Source: CAYFUR01 sp964346275 (GTDB lineage Bacteria > Sumerlaeota > Sumerlaeia > SLMS01). Taken from it: 33,694 bases of DNA. Within the stretch, counting starts at the first letter, position 1. Each line of letters begins with the position of its first letter. Of this stretch, positions 1 to 8,256 are shown in pieces. Where the stretch lies: assembly GCA_964346275.1 (NCBI GenBank), contig CAYFUR010000038.1, forward strand, positions 1-33,694. The letters run 5' to 3'. Below the pieces are notes generated by a model. That model was given only the letters and a program-made list of their open reading frames with translations. It did no database searches and was not told the origin of the DNA. The position numbers and the translations under genes are program-made.

Positions 1-12
1 TCCAACTTCCAA

Positions 13-1467
13 TCACACATTCGTCTCCGCCGTGTCGATTTCCACGGTTTCCACGTCCAGGGAATCCACCGCCACGGCGGTGAGGTCGTACGTGTCTGCT
101 TCGATCACTTGCGTGCGCACGAAATCGCCCGGTTTCAGTTCGTCCTCGCTCAGGATGCGGATCACGCCGTCGATATCCGCCGCTTCGCTGTGGCTGCGGC
201 CGACATACCAATCGCTGTCCGGCACTTTCCCTTCCACCAGGCAGGTGCGCTCGGTGCCGATCTGCTGCTGGGCCCACTCCGCGCTGATTTTCCGCTGCTT
301 CTTCATCAGCTTTTCTTTCCGCCGCTGTTTCACCTTCGTGGTGATCTGCTTGGGCAGGTCCGCCGCCGGCGTGCCCTCCTCCTTGCTATACGTAAAGACG
401 CCGAGGCGCTCGAAGCGGATTTCGTCCAACCCGTCGAGCAGCGTCTGGTATTCCTGTTTCGATTCCCCGGGAAAGCCGACGATGAACGTGGTCCTCAGCG
501 TCACATCGGGCAGCTCGCGGCGCAGCATCCGCAGCATGTCCATGGTGCGCGCGGCGTCGTGGGGGCGCTTCATGCGCTTGAGCACGCCAGCGTCGAGATG
601 CTGGAGCGGAATGTCCAGATAACGCGCGATCTTCGGCTCTTCCTTCATCACGGCAATCAGATCCTTCGTCACCGTGCTGGGATAGAGATAGAACAGCCGC
701 AGCCAGAAATCTCCTTCGATGGAGCAGAGGTCCTTGAGCAGATCGGGCAGCGCCAGCCGTTTCTCCGTGTCCAGTCCGTATTTCGTGATGTCCTGGGCGA
801 CGATGTTGATTTCGCGCACGCCGTCGTCGAGCAGGCGGCGCGCCTCCTCCATGAGGACGGGGCGCGGCACGCTTGTATAGACGCCCTTCATCAGCGGGAT
901 GCTGCAGAAGGTGCAGGTATGGTTGCAGCCGTCGCTGATCTTGAGGAAGCCGTGGGGTGATTTGTCCAGTCGCTGGCGGGGGAGCGTTTTCGGCACCAGC
1001 ACACGCGGCGCGCCATCGCCGAACTCGCGGTCGTCGAATTCGATATCGGCGACCGGGGCGCTCTGGCGGTCCAGCTCCCAGCTCGTGCCATCGGTGTTCT
1101 GGAGGAACGCGGATTTCGATTCGCCGGCAACGAGCCGCGCCACGCGCTCGAACTCGCCCACTCCGGCGAGGAAATCGATCTGGGGAAAATCGCGGAGCAG
1201 CTCTTCCTTGCTGCGCTGGGCGAGGCAGCCGATCACGCCGAGCCGCGTGCCTGACTGTTCGCGCACGCCGGCCCAGCGGCGGATCAATTCAACCGATTGA
1301 TCCTGCGCCGCCTTGAGGAATCCACACGTCGTAATCACCACGACATCGGGGGGATTGGCTTCATCGGCCGGTTCGATGGACATGCCCCGGCGGGCCAGCA
1401 GCCCCGCCAGATATTCGTTGTCCACCGTATTCTTGTCGCACCCGAGGGTGACGAAACCAACGCGCAT
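13..1467 (-). CDS. rimO: Ribosomal protein S12 methylthiotransferase RimO
   Basis: Radical-SAM enzyme that adds a methylthio group to the conserved aspartate of ribosomal protein S12. The 484-aa product begins MRVGFVTLGCDKNTVDNEYL. The N-terminal UPF0004 domain has its three iron-sulfur cysteines at about C10, C48 and C81. The radical-SAM CxxxCxxC motif follows at C181-C185-C188 (DGCNHTCTFCSIP), and the C-terminal ~65 residues look like a TRAM domain. The sequence LGCDKNTVDNE and the length fit RimO better than MiaB, which usually has a different N-terminal motif. I chose the ATG at 1465-1467 because GGAAG lies just upstream and the conserved N-terminus starts there; the frame stays open for another ~145 codons that do not look like protein. 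The stop lies only 12 bases from the window edge, so the downstream neighbour is not visible. Confidence 0.95.
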   Translation of the reverse strand: MRVGFVTLGCDKNTVDNEYLAGLLARRGMSIEPADEANPPDVVVITTCGFLKAAQDQSVELIRRWAGVREQSGTRLGVIGCLAQRSKEELLRDFPQIDFLAGVGEFERVARLVAGESKSAFLQNTDGTSWELDRQSAPVADIEFDDREFGDGAPRVLVPKTLPRQRLDKSPHGFLKISDGCNHTCTFCSIPLMKGVYTSVPRPVLMEEARRLLDDGVREINIVAQDITKYGLDTEKRLALPDLLKDLCSIEGDFWLRLFYLYPSTVTKDLIAVMKEEPKIARYLDIPLQHLDAGVLKRMKRPHDAARTMDMLRMLRRELPDVTLRTTFIVGFPGESKQEYQTLLDGLDEIRFERLGVFTYSKEEGTPAADLPKQITTKVKQRRKEKLMKKQRKISAEWAQQQIGTERTCLVEGKVPDSDWYVGRSHSEAADIDGVIRILSEDELKPGDFVRTQVIEADTYDLTAVAVDSLDVETVEIDTAETNV

Positions 1468-1544
1468 GGTGCTTCCTTCCATCTGATTGCGGGCGGAGAG
1501 GGCTCCGCCAGCGGCGTATGGTGAGCGAAAGCCGGGCCGCTTCG

Positions 1545-3845
1545 TCAAGTGCTGATGCGCCGCCGCCGCCCCCGGTGAAAGGCAAATAGCCCCGACCAGA
1601 AAGCGATTCCAATGGCGGAGAAGAACAGCCCGGCGCGGTAGCTGAACGGCGCGAACTGCAAGTCCCAGAGGAGTCTCCCCGATTGCGAGGCCGCCGCGCC
1701 CTCGACTTGTTGACTGGCGGGCAGGCGGGCGTGAACGGCGTTGAGAAACTCGACTTCCGCCATGCTTTCGGCAAACCGCCATCCCGGATACCAGCCCATG
1801 GCCAGGAGCGCATCGCCGGTTTCTCCGGGCTGATCTGAAAACACCTGCACACGGTTTGTCGTCGGCAGCGCGGTGCGCAGACGCGGCCAGTCGGGGTTCC
1901 ATTCGGGCAGGGAGCCGATGGGCACGGCCGACCCGCGCAAGCCTTCATGCGGTTCGCCGCCGCGATAGAACGGGCCATCGAGGCGGGCGGGATCGAGGCC
2001 CTTCGCAGCCTGCTCGACGAAGGCGGCGCCAAGGCTTTTCGGGTTTTCGTGATAGCGCCAGCCGATGGGCGATACACGGTCCACGGGATAGGCATCCTCG
2101 TCCATTGGCAAGTCTGTATAGATGCGGTCGATGCCGAGCAGCGTGAGCAATGCCGGATCGGGCCGCCGCTGGCGCAGGTTGCGGTTGAACTCGAAAAGGA
2201 AATCCTTCAGCCGAAGCGTGGGGAGAAGCCCCTCTTCGTATCCATCGGCCAGGGGAACCCGCGCGACGGCGTTCATGTGGGGCTGGCGGGCGATAAACCG
2301 CTCGGTCAGCGGATTGCCGCCGGGCATGGCGGTTTCGCGGTGGCGCTGGCGCATGAGGCGCTGATCGTCGGAAACGGTGAGGCGATAGAGGCGGTTGTCC
2401 AGTGTGGCCTGAATCGCTTCCGTGCCCGCTTGCCGGGCGAGGTATTCCGCATCGACGGGATAGTGGAACTTTTCCTTGCGACTCGGTATATACAGTGCCG
2501 CAAAAACGGCCGCCATGATAACCATGCCAGTTGCGAATCGTATGCGGCGGTTTCCGATGAGCCTGAGCAGCGTCCCCATCCCCAAAGCCGCCATGGTGCA
2601 AAGGCAAAACGCCGCCAGCACGGCGATGCGCGCGGGCACGCGAAACCCATCGGCAGGGGGGAAGAGCAAGACCAGCAGTTCGTAGAGCGACCACCCGGGG
2701 CCGGGCTGCTCCTCAAAGTCGAGGGACATGATCCGCCGGGGATCCGTGTTGCCGCCCATCGCAAGGAGCAGCGCCAGCACCGCGAGTAGGAGGAAACCCG
2801 TGGCGGCCTTTCTTCTTCTTCCCAGGAAGGCCATTGCGGCCAGGATCAAAACCGGCAGGCCGACATAGAGGCCGTATTCGCCGTAGGCGCGAAAATCCCA
2901 CTGGGGGTTGCCTGCCTCGTCCGTCAGTGTCTGGCCCGCTTCATCTTCCCTGTAATAGCCTTCCCGGAAACTGCCGAAAGAGTGGGGGGCGATATACGTG
3001 GCCAGCAAATCCGGGGGCATGGAATAGGACACGGCATAGCCGGGTTCGGAGAACTGGCGCCGCGAATGACTGCTCAACTCCAGCGTCATCAGCAACTGGA
3101 CGGCGACCACCAGGGCCGTCATCGCCGCGGCGCAGGTCAAATCCCGAATGGCAGTGAAGGCGAACGGCTTGCGCCCGCGCCGCGCGGCCAGTTGCCAGAT
3201 GGCCAGCCCGCCGCAGAAAAGATGCGCATAGAAGGCTTCCTGGGGGTGGCCGGCGAGAAACTGCAGCGAAGCCAGGCCGGCATAGCTCAGCACAAAAGCT
3301 CGTGAATGAATCTGTCCGCGCACGTAAAGCCAAACGGAGAGTGCCTGGAGCGGCAGCCAGGAAATCGCCGCGATCTGGTTGATATGTTCCTGGTGCCCCC
3401 AGAACCACGCCGTGCAGGGGAACGCCGCGCCGAGCGCAATCGCGGGCAGCGCGGCAAGGCGCAGCCCCGTCCTCAGCCAGAAATACATCCCCGACGCCGC
3501 GAGTCCGAGATGGACCAGGTTGCCCGCCATCAGCCCCGCGTGGGCCGGGAGCAATGTATAGACGAGCCAATTGAGGGGGTAGAATACGCCGTGCTGGAGC
3601 GATGCCGCCATGGGCGATCCCATGAAGGAATAAGGATTCCAAAGCGGCACGATACCATCGTTCCAGACAGCCTGCTGGATCAGGACTTTCATCGGCCAGA
3701 AGAGGTTCGCCGCGTCGCCCCCGGCCAGCAGCGATCCGAGCTGCCAGAGCGGGTGGTAAAAGACAGGGGCGAGCAGCGCCGCCAGCAATGCCTCGCGCGT
3801 ATAGACGAGGGGAGACGCTCCGCGGGGCGGGGGCGGGCCGTTCAT
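1545..3845 (-). CDS. YfhO-like polytopic membrane protein (GT-C fold)
   Basis: 766-aa integral membrane protein, probably of the YfhO / bacterial GT-C glycosyltransferase-like superfamily. The first hydrophobic helix (about residues 17-42) is followed by an acidic loop, GGDAANLFWPMK. This position in GT-C enzymes carries an acidic residue thought to take part in lipid-linked sugar transfer. About a dozen further hydrophobic helices follow up to about residue 450, with a family-typical AGHPQEAFYA segment near residue 215. A soluble, probably periplasmic domain of ~250 residues comes next, then a final membrane helix and a basic tail (RGRRRR). Its substrate cannot be read from sequence; lipid or cell-surface glycosylation is inferred from the family. 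It starts with ATG at 3843-3845. The rpsA terminator lies directly upstream and rimO 77 bp upstream of its stop, so it may be transcribed alone. Confidence 0.75.
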   Translation of the reverse strand: MNGPPPPRGASPLVYTREALLAALLAPVFYHPLWQLGSLLAGGDAANLFWPMKVLIQQAVWNDGIVPLWNPYSFMGSPMAASLQHGVFYPLNWLVYTLLPAHAGLMAGNLVHLGLAASGMYFWLRTGLRLAALPAIALGAAFPCTAWFWGHQEHINQIAAISWLPLQALSVWLYVRGQIHSRAFVLSYAGLASLQFLAGHPQEAFYAHLFCGGLAIWQLAARRGRKPFAFTAIRDLTCAAAMTALVVAVQLLMTLELSSHSRRQFSEPGYAVSYSMPPDLLATYIAPHSFGSFREGYYREDEAGQTLTDEAGNPQWDFRAYGEYGLYVGLPVLILAAMAFLGRRRKAATGFLLLAVLALLLAMGGNTDPRRIMSLDFEEQPGPGWSLYELLVLLFPPADGFRVPARIAVLAAFCLCTMAALGMGTLLRLIGNRRIRFATGMVIMAAVFAALYIPSRKEKFHYPVDAEYLARQAGTEAIQATLDNRLYRLTVSDDQRLMRQRHRETAMPGGNPLTERFIARQPHMNAVARVPLADGYEEGLLPTLRLKDFLFEFNRNLRQRRPDPALLTLLGIDRIYTDLPMDEDAYPVDRVSPIGWRYHENPKSLGAAFVEQAAKGLDPARLDGPFYRGGEPHEGLRGSAVPIGSLPEWNPDWPRLRTALPTTNRVQVFSDQPGETGDALLAMGWYPGWRFAESMAEVEFLNAVHARLPASQQVEGAAASQSGRLLWDLQFAPFSYRAGLFFSAIGIAFWSGLFAFHRGRRRRIST

Positions 3846-3857
3846 CGGGGTGCTCGC

Positions 3858-3895
3858 AAAAACGAGCGCCGCCCCGGATGGTCCAGGGCGGCGGC
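3858..3895 (-). terminator. Rho-independent terminator after rpsA
   Basis: On the minus strand a GC-rich stem (GCCGCCC pairing with GGGCGGC around a ~10-nt loop) is followed within a few bases by CTCGTTTTTGCG. It lies just after the rpsA stop codon and before the YfhO-like gene's start, so it should end most rpsA transcripts there. Confidence 0.65.
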
Positions 3896-3917
3896 ATGGG
3901 TTCTTCTTGGAGAGGGG

Positions 3918-5798
3918 TCAGTCCTTCGAGTTCTCATCCTTGTTTTCCTGGGCCGCGCGCAGCGCTTCGCCAAAGGTCATTCCAGAGGGAACATCGTCCT
4001 TCTTCTTCGTGTATTGGCGGATCGTTTCGCGCTCCTGGGCTTTCAAGGCTTCTTTGCGCGAAAGCGAGATTTTGTGATTCTTCTTATCCACGCTGATGAT
4101 CTTCACGGTCACTTCCTGGCCTTGTTCCAGGGCGCTTTCCGGCAGCTCGACCCGCTTCTCATCGATATGGCTGATGTGAATCAGCCCCTCGAGGTTGGGA
4201 GCCAGCTCCACGAAGGCACCGAATGGAGCAAAGCGCGTGACCTTCCCCTTCACCGTCGATCCGACCTTGTGTTTCTTCATATAAGCGTCGAAGGGCGAAT
4301 CTTCCAACTGCTTGATGCCTAGGCTGATGCGGCGGTTTTTCTTGTCGATCTTCAGCACAGCCACCTCAACCTCGTCGCCCGGCTTGAGGAATTCCTTTGG
4401 ATGGCCGACGCGTTGCGACCACGTGATATCACTCACGTGGACCATGCCCTCGATATACTCGTCCAGCTTGACGAAGGCGCCGTAGTTCGTCAGCGATGTC
4501 ACCGTGCCGCTATGTTTCGTTCCCGGCTTGAACCGCTCGTCCACATCGCTCCAGGGATCCTTGGTCAATTGTTTCAGGCCCAGCGAGAGGCGCTTTTTCT
4601 CCCGGTCGACTTCCAGCACCTTGCTGGTGATTTCGTCGCCCACGCTCAGATATTCCGAGGGCTTCTTGTTGCCCGTGGCCCACGCCATGTCCGTCGCGTG
4701 GATCATCCCCGTGATGCCTTCCTCCAGATGGAGAAACGCGCCATAGGGCTGGATCGCCACCACAGTGCCGCGCACTGCCGAGCCCTCGGGATATTTCTCG
4801 TCGATCGTGTCCCAGGGATTCGGCTTCATGCGCTTTCGGGAAAGTGTGATCTTTCCTGATTCGGGCGAGATGCTGAGGATCTTCAGCTCGATCTCTTCTC
4901 CGTTTTTCACAACCTCCGAGGGAGATTTGCCCCGGTCCCAGGACACTTCTTCCCGCGGGATGAAACCGTCGACCACCCCGAGGTCCACGAACACGCCAAA
5001 ATCCAGGGCGCTCTTGACCTTGCCGGAAATCACCTGATCGACCTGCAGGGTTTCCAGGAAATCGCGCCGCTCCTGCTGCCGCCGTTCATAGAGAAGCTGG
5101 CGCCGCGAGAGCACTGCCCGATTGCGCCGCGGGTCGAATTCCAAAACGTAGGATTCGATCTCTTTCGAGAGGAGCGCATTGAGGTCGGGAATCTTGAACA
5201 GATCGACCTGGCTGGCGGGCATGAAGGCATCCAGGCCCACATCCACCATGACACCACCTTTGACCACCGAGGTCACAATGCCCTTGACCGGCAGGCGTTG
5301 TTCCTGGGCCTCGCGGATCGCCTTGCGGGCCTGGCGCGACCGGGCCTGCCGGTGGCTCAGCCGCGGTGTGCCGTCTTCTCGCTGCCCGATCTGAACAACG
5401 GGAATCACCTGGCCTACTTCCACGTCGGGCCGCCCGTCGACCTTTGCGAATTCTTCGATGGGCACGGAGGCTTCCGCCTTGCCGCCAATGTCGACCAGGA
5501 CGCTGTCCTCGCGCACGGCAACAACGGGCAGTTCCATCAGCTCTCCGCGTGGAGCCTGGGTGCTGCCGGGCAGGTGCTGGTCGAGAAGCTCGGCGAATTC
5601 CTTTTCCAGAGCGGCGTCCTCATCATCGGCTTCTTCCCACGGCTCTGGCAGATGGGAATCATCCGGTGCATCCTGTTCGGGGCCGCTCTCTGGCGTTTCC
5701 TGAGCCGAGGGGTGCTGAGGGGTTTCTTCCGACGGCTGCCGAGGCTGTTCTTCCTGGTCGGGGTTCGTGTTTTTGGGGGTGTGGTCTTCCGGGGCCAT
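3918..5798 (-). CDS. rpsA: 30S ribosomal protein S1
   Basis: RNA-binding ribosomal protein that helps load mRNA on the 30S subunit. Six S1 (OB-fold) domains can be seen at about residues 84-150, 168-235, 252-323, 337-410, 424-497 and 511-582; domains 3-6 carry the strong FGVFVDLG / YGAFVKLD type core. The 626-aa form is longer than the ~557-aa E. coli protein because of an acidic Pro/Glu-rich N-terminal extension of ~85 residues (MAPEDHTPKNTNPDQEEQPR...). I chose the ATG at 5796-5798 because AAGGAG sits 10 nt upstream; a GTG 11 codons earlier (5831) is also in frame. An out-of-frame ATG lies 7 nt upstream of the chosen start. A sigma-70 promoter (5876-5905) and a terminator (3858-3895) make it a single-gene unit. 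The order cmk-plsC-rpsA is a common bacterial arrangement. Confidence 0.95.
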   Translation of the reverse strand: MAPEDHTPKNTNPDQEEQPRQPSEETPQHPSAQETPESGPEQDAPDDSHLPEPWEEADDEDAALEKEFAELLDQHLPGSTQAPRGELMELPVVAVREDSVLVDIGGKAEASVPIEEFAKVDGRPDVEVGQVIPVVQIGQREDGTPRLSHRQARSRQARKAIREAQEQRLPVKGIVTSVVKGGVMVDVGLDAFMPASQVDLFKIPDLNALLSKEIESYVLEFDPRRNRAVLSRRQLLYERRQQERRDFLETLQVDQVISGKVKSALDFGVFVDLGVVDGFIPREEVSWDRGKSPSEVVKNGEEIELKILSISPESGKITLSRKRMKPNPWDTIDEKYPEGSAVRGTVVAIQPYGAFLHLEEGITGMIHATDMAWATGNKKPSEYLSVGDEITSKVLEVDREKKRLSLGLKQLTKDPWSDVDERFKPGTKHSGTVTSLTNYGAFVKLDEYIEGMVHVSDITWSQRVGHPKEFLKPGDEVEVAVLKIDKKNRRISLGIKQLEDSPFDAYMKKHKVGSTVKGKVTRFAPFGAFVELAPNLEGLIHISHIDEKRVELPESALEQGQEVTVKIISVDKKNHKISLSRKEALKAQERETIRQYTKKKDDVPSGMTFGEALRAAQENKDENSKD

Positions 5799-5875
5799 GG
5801 GCCATGGGCTCCTTGAGGTCTCGCAGTTCACTACTTTGGTTTGATGGCTTGGTCACAGCGTGAACCTTGCCGTTT

Positions 5876-5905
5876 ATTATAGGAAACAAACAGCGGCAGG
5901 GTCAG
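5876..5905 (-). promoter_or_regulatory. Sigma-70 promoter of rpsA
   Basis: On the minus strand CTGACC (-35, four of six matches, 5900-5905) is followed after 18 bp by a perfect TATAAT (-10, 5876-5881). Transcription would start near 5869, leaving a leader of about 70 nt before the rpsA ATG. The -35 box overlaps the stop codon of plsC. Confidence 0.75.
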
Positions 5906-6576
5906 ATTGAAGCGATTCGTTTCATCAATTGCCGGCCGATTTCCTGATAGAGCTCTTTTCTTACCTTTGGCAGGGGGGACAAGTCGTCAAGCTGAAATGG
6001 CTCGCCCACTTTGATCCAAACCGGTCTTGGCTTGGGAAACTTCCTTCCAGGCTTCCAGGCTTCAAAACTTCCTTCGACACGAATCGGGACAATCGTGGCC
6101 TCGGGAACCTGGTTCAGGACCATCGCCACGCCGGGCTGAGCCTCTTTCAATTCTCCCGTGCGCGAGCGTGTTCCCTCGGGAAACATGATCAGCGCCTCCC
6201 CATTGCGCACCAGTTGGATCGCGAGCCGAATTGTGTGCCGGTCGGCCTGGCCACGGCGGACGGGAAAGGCTCCGACGGCGCGCAGCAATCGCCCAAGCAC
6301 AGGAACTTCAAACAACTCCGCTTTCGCCATATAGCGCAGCCGCCGCGTGGTCGCCAGGCCGGCCAAGGGAGGATCCAGGTGGCTCGCGTGGTTACAAATG
6401 ACCACAAGGGGTCCCTCGTGGGGGATCCGATGGCCGTTTCGGATCCTCACCCGGTGATAGACTTTGGCCATCCAGTAGATCAGCAACCTGCCGAACCAGT
6501 AGGCAAGGTGATCGTACCATCTGGGAGCTTCGTAGATTTGTTCGTCGGTTGGGATGCGCGAGGTTTTGGAAGTCAT
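5902..6576 (-). CDS. plsC: 1-acyl-sn-glycerol-3-phosphate acyltransferase
   Basis: Membrane-associated acyltransferase that converts lysophosphatidate to phosphatidate in phospholipid synthesis. The 225-aa protein has the NHxxxxD catalytic motif (CNHASHLD, residues 61-68) and the glycerol-phosphate-binding motif MFPEGTRSR (131-139). A hydrophobic N-terminal segment near residues 24-40 (HLAYWFGRLLIYWMAKVY) probably anchors it to the inner membrane. The start at 6574-6576 overlaps the cmk stop codon in an ATGA arrangement, indicating translational coupling; the open frame continues further upstream inside cmk but is not expected to be used. Family length (about 200-250 aa) fits. Substrate could in principle be another lysophospholipid, but the motifs and context favour PlsC. 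Confidence 0.93.
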   Translation of the reverse strand: MTSKTSRIPTDEQIYEAPRWYDHLAYWFGRLLIYWMAKVYHRVRIRNGHRIPHEGPLVVICNHASHLDPPLAGLATTRRLRYMAKAELFEVPVLGRLLRAVGAFPVRRGQADRHTIRLAIQLVRNGEALIMFPEGTRSRTGELKEAQPGVAMVLNQVPEATIVPIRVEGSFEAWKPGRKFPKPRPVWIKVGEPFQLDDLSPLPKVRKELYQEIGRQLMKRIASI

Positions 6577-7283
6577 GAGGATTGGGAGGCTTTCGCGCTT
6601 TGATAAAAAATGGGTGATTCCCTGACCATGGCGCAGATCAGATTCACCACCATATCCTCGGTAAAGTCCGTGGTGTCGAGAAGCCGGGCATCCGTTGCGA
6701 TGGCGAGGGCGCCCCATTCCCGCGCCCGGTCGCGTTCGTCGCGTTCGACCAGCCCCTGGTAGATGGCCTCTCTGTCGGCGGGCCGGCCCAGATCAAGCAG
6801 CTGTTTCATCCGCCGGTCCACCCGCACTGTGGGCGAGGCATCCAGAAAGATCTTCAAGGCCGCGTCGGGGAAGACCACGGTGCCGATATCCCGTCCTTCC
6901 AGGACAGATGCCTGGGCGGCGCCGAGCCGGCGCTGCTGTTCCACCAGCGCCTCGCGGACGGATCGGCAGTCCGCCACGACGGAGACATAGCGGCTGACGC
7001 TCTCATCGCGCAGCGCCACGGTTACATCCTTGCCATCGAGCAGCAGGCGCCCGCCCCCTTGCAATTCCAGGTCGAGCGACCGCGCCAATTCTCCAATCAC
7101 CGCCTCGTCTTCACGCTCGCCGGGCGGCAATTCCATGGCTTTCATGGCGACGGCTCGATACATGGCGCCGGTATCCAGGTGAAGCAGCCCGAGAGACTCG
7201 GCCACGCGGCGGGCCACACTGGACTTGCCAACGCCCACCGGGCCGTCGATCGCCACCACGGGCAAGAGTGTCTCAAGGCTCAT
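6573..7283 (-). CDS. cmk: Cytidylate kinase
   Basis: Phosphorylates CMP and dCMP to the diphosphates with ATP. The 236-aa product has the P-loop AIDGPVGVGKSSVARR (about residues 11-26), the LHLDTGAMYRAVA nucleotide-monophosphate-binding segment near 34-46, and the VLEGRDIGTVVFPDA motif near 145-160, all hallmarks of bacterial Cmk. The C-terminal EDMVVNLICAMV segment is also typical. Start ATG at 7281-7283; there is no clear Shine-Dalgarno sequence before it (a T-rich run precedes it), so initiation may be weak or depend on lexA readthrough. It overlaps plsC by 4 bp. Confidence 0.95.
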   Translation of the reverse strand: MSLETLLPVVAIDGPVGVGKSSVARRVAESLGLLHLDTGAMYRAVAMKAMELPPGEREDEAVIGELARSLDLELQGGGRLLLDGKDVTVALRDESVSRYVSVVADCRSVREALVEQQRRLGAAQASVLEGRDIGTVVFPDAALKIFLDASPTVRVDRRMKQLLDLGRPADREAIYQGLVERDERDRAREWGALAIATDARLLDTTDFTEDMVVNLICAMVRESPIFYQSAKASQSS

Positions 7284-7415
7284 GAGAAAAAAAGGCTCTC
7301 GCGGAAATTGCTGAGATGAAGCCGGGAACCCGGCACGGACCTACCTTTCCCTTGGCGCGCGCGTGCCCTCAAGGAAAATTCCGCCAGCCCTGTTTGACTC
7401 CCGGAATCGGGCCGC

Positions 7416-8054
7416 TTAACGGCTGTAATGGCGGAGAAGCCCAACGACCAGGCCCTGAATCTCCACATCCTTCGCCATAACGATGATTGGCTCCATGGCG
7501 CTGTTGGCCGGTTGGAGGCGAATCGTTTCCCCTTCGGCATAGAACCGCTTAATTGTCGTTTCGTAGCCATTGACCAGAGCGACGACCACCTGGCCGGCGC
7601 GGGCGGATTTGGCCCGCTCCACCACCACCATGTCCCCTTCGTATATACCATCCTCGATCATCGAATCCCCCCGCACGCGAAGGACAAAGGTATTGTCGGC
7701 GTTTTTCACCATATCGGTGGGGATTGGACACCGCTCGTCGTCCATTTCGTAGGTGTCAATCGGCGTCCCGGCGGCCACGGTGCCCTTGATCGGCAGCCTG
7801 TAGGCGGCATCCAACTCCATCTGAACCATGCTGGGGGTGCCGAGGCCGCTGACCAGTTCAATGCCCCGGCCGCGATTCCAATGGCGCCGGATCAACCCCT
7901 TGTCCGCCAGGTTTGTCAGGTGCTTGTGAACCGTTGCCAGGGAGGAAAGCTCCAGTCCCTTGGCGATCTCTTCCAACGAGGGCGAGTAATTATTCGTCTC
8001 GATGAACTGGCGGATAAATTCGAAAACTTCCCGCTGGCGGCGCGTCAGATACAT
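7416..8054 (-). CDS. lexA: LexA repressor (SOS response)
   Basis: Self-cleaving transcriptional repressor of the DNA-damage response. The 212-aa protein has a winged helix-turn-helix DNA-binding domain at residues 1-65 (YLTRRQREVFEFIRQFIETN; SPSLEEIAKGLELSSLATVH). The S24 autoprotease domain follows: the scissile Ala-Gly bond is at A95-G96 (TVAAGTP), the catalytic serine is S131 (RGDSMIEDGI) and the catalytic lysine K169 (ETTIKR). Start ATG at 8052-8054, preceded by AAAGGA at normal spacing; the frame remains open upstream but conserved sequence begins here. It is divergent from a GspE-type ATPase gene with a ~200-bp shared intergenic region. I could not find a convincing autoregulatory SOS box there. 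The phylum-specific operator may differ from the E. coli and Bacillus types. Confidence 0.95.
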   Translation of the reverse strand: MYLTRRQREVFEFIRQFIETNNYSPSLEEIAKGLELSSLATVHKHLTNLADKGLIRRHWNRGRGIELVSGLGTPSMVQMELDAAYRLPIKGTVAAGTPIDTYEMDDERCPIPTDMVKNADNTFVLRVRGDSMIEDGIYEGDMVVVERAKSARAGQVVVALVNGYETTIKRFYAEGETIRLQPANSAMEPIIVMAKDVEIQGLVVGLLRHYSR

Positions 8055-8256
8055 GGAACCGGATCCTTTGGCGGAGGATTCTCTTTCGTATTCTATTCGC
8101 CCTTCTCGAGCGAAACTAAAGTGAATGTCAAGGCAAAATTTACACGAAAGTCCCCTCCCGGCCCGCCTCCATTGCCCCCTCCTGGGCCATTTGGGGAGGT
8201 CCGATTCTTGTAACCCCATCGGTCCAGAACCCATCCGAACAAGGACCCAGATTCTC

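Noticed and set aside
8096..8131. LexA operator and promoter upstream of lexA (TTCGC-N9-GCGAA at 8096-8114; TTGACA on the minus strand at 8126-8131)
   Set aside because: The palindrome does not match a known SOS box and the TTGACA lacks a -10 at 16-18 bp. Possible but not supported.
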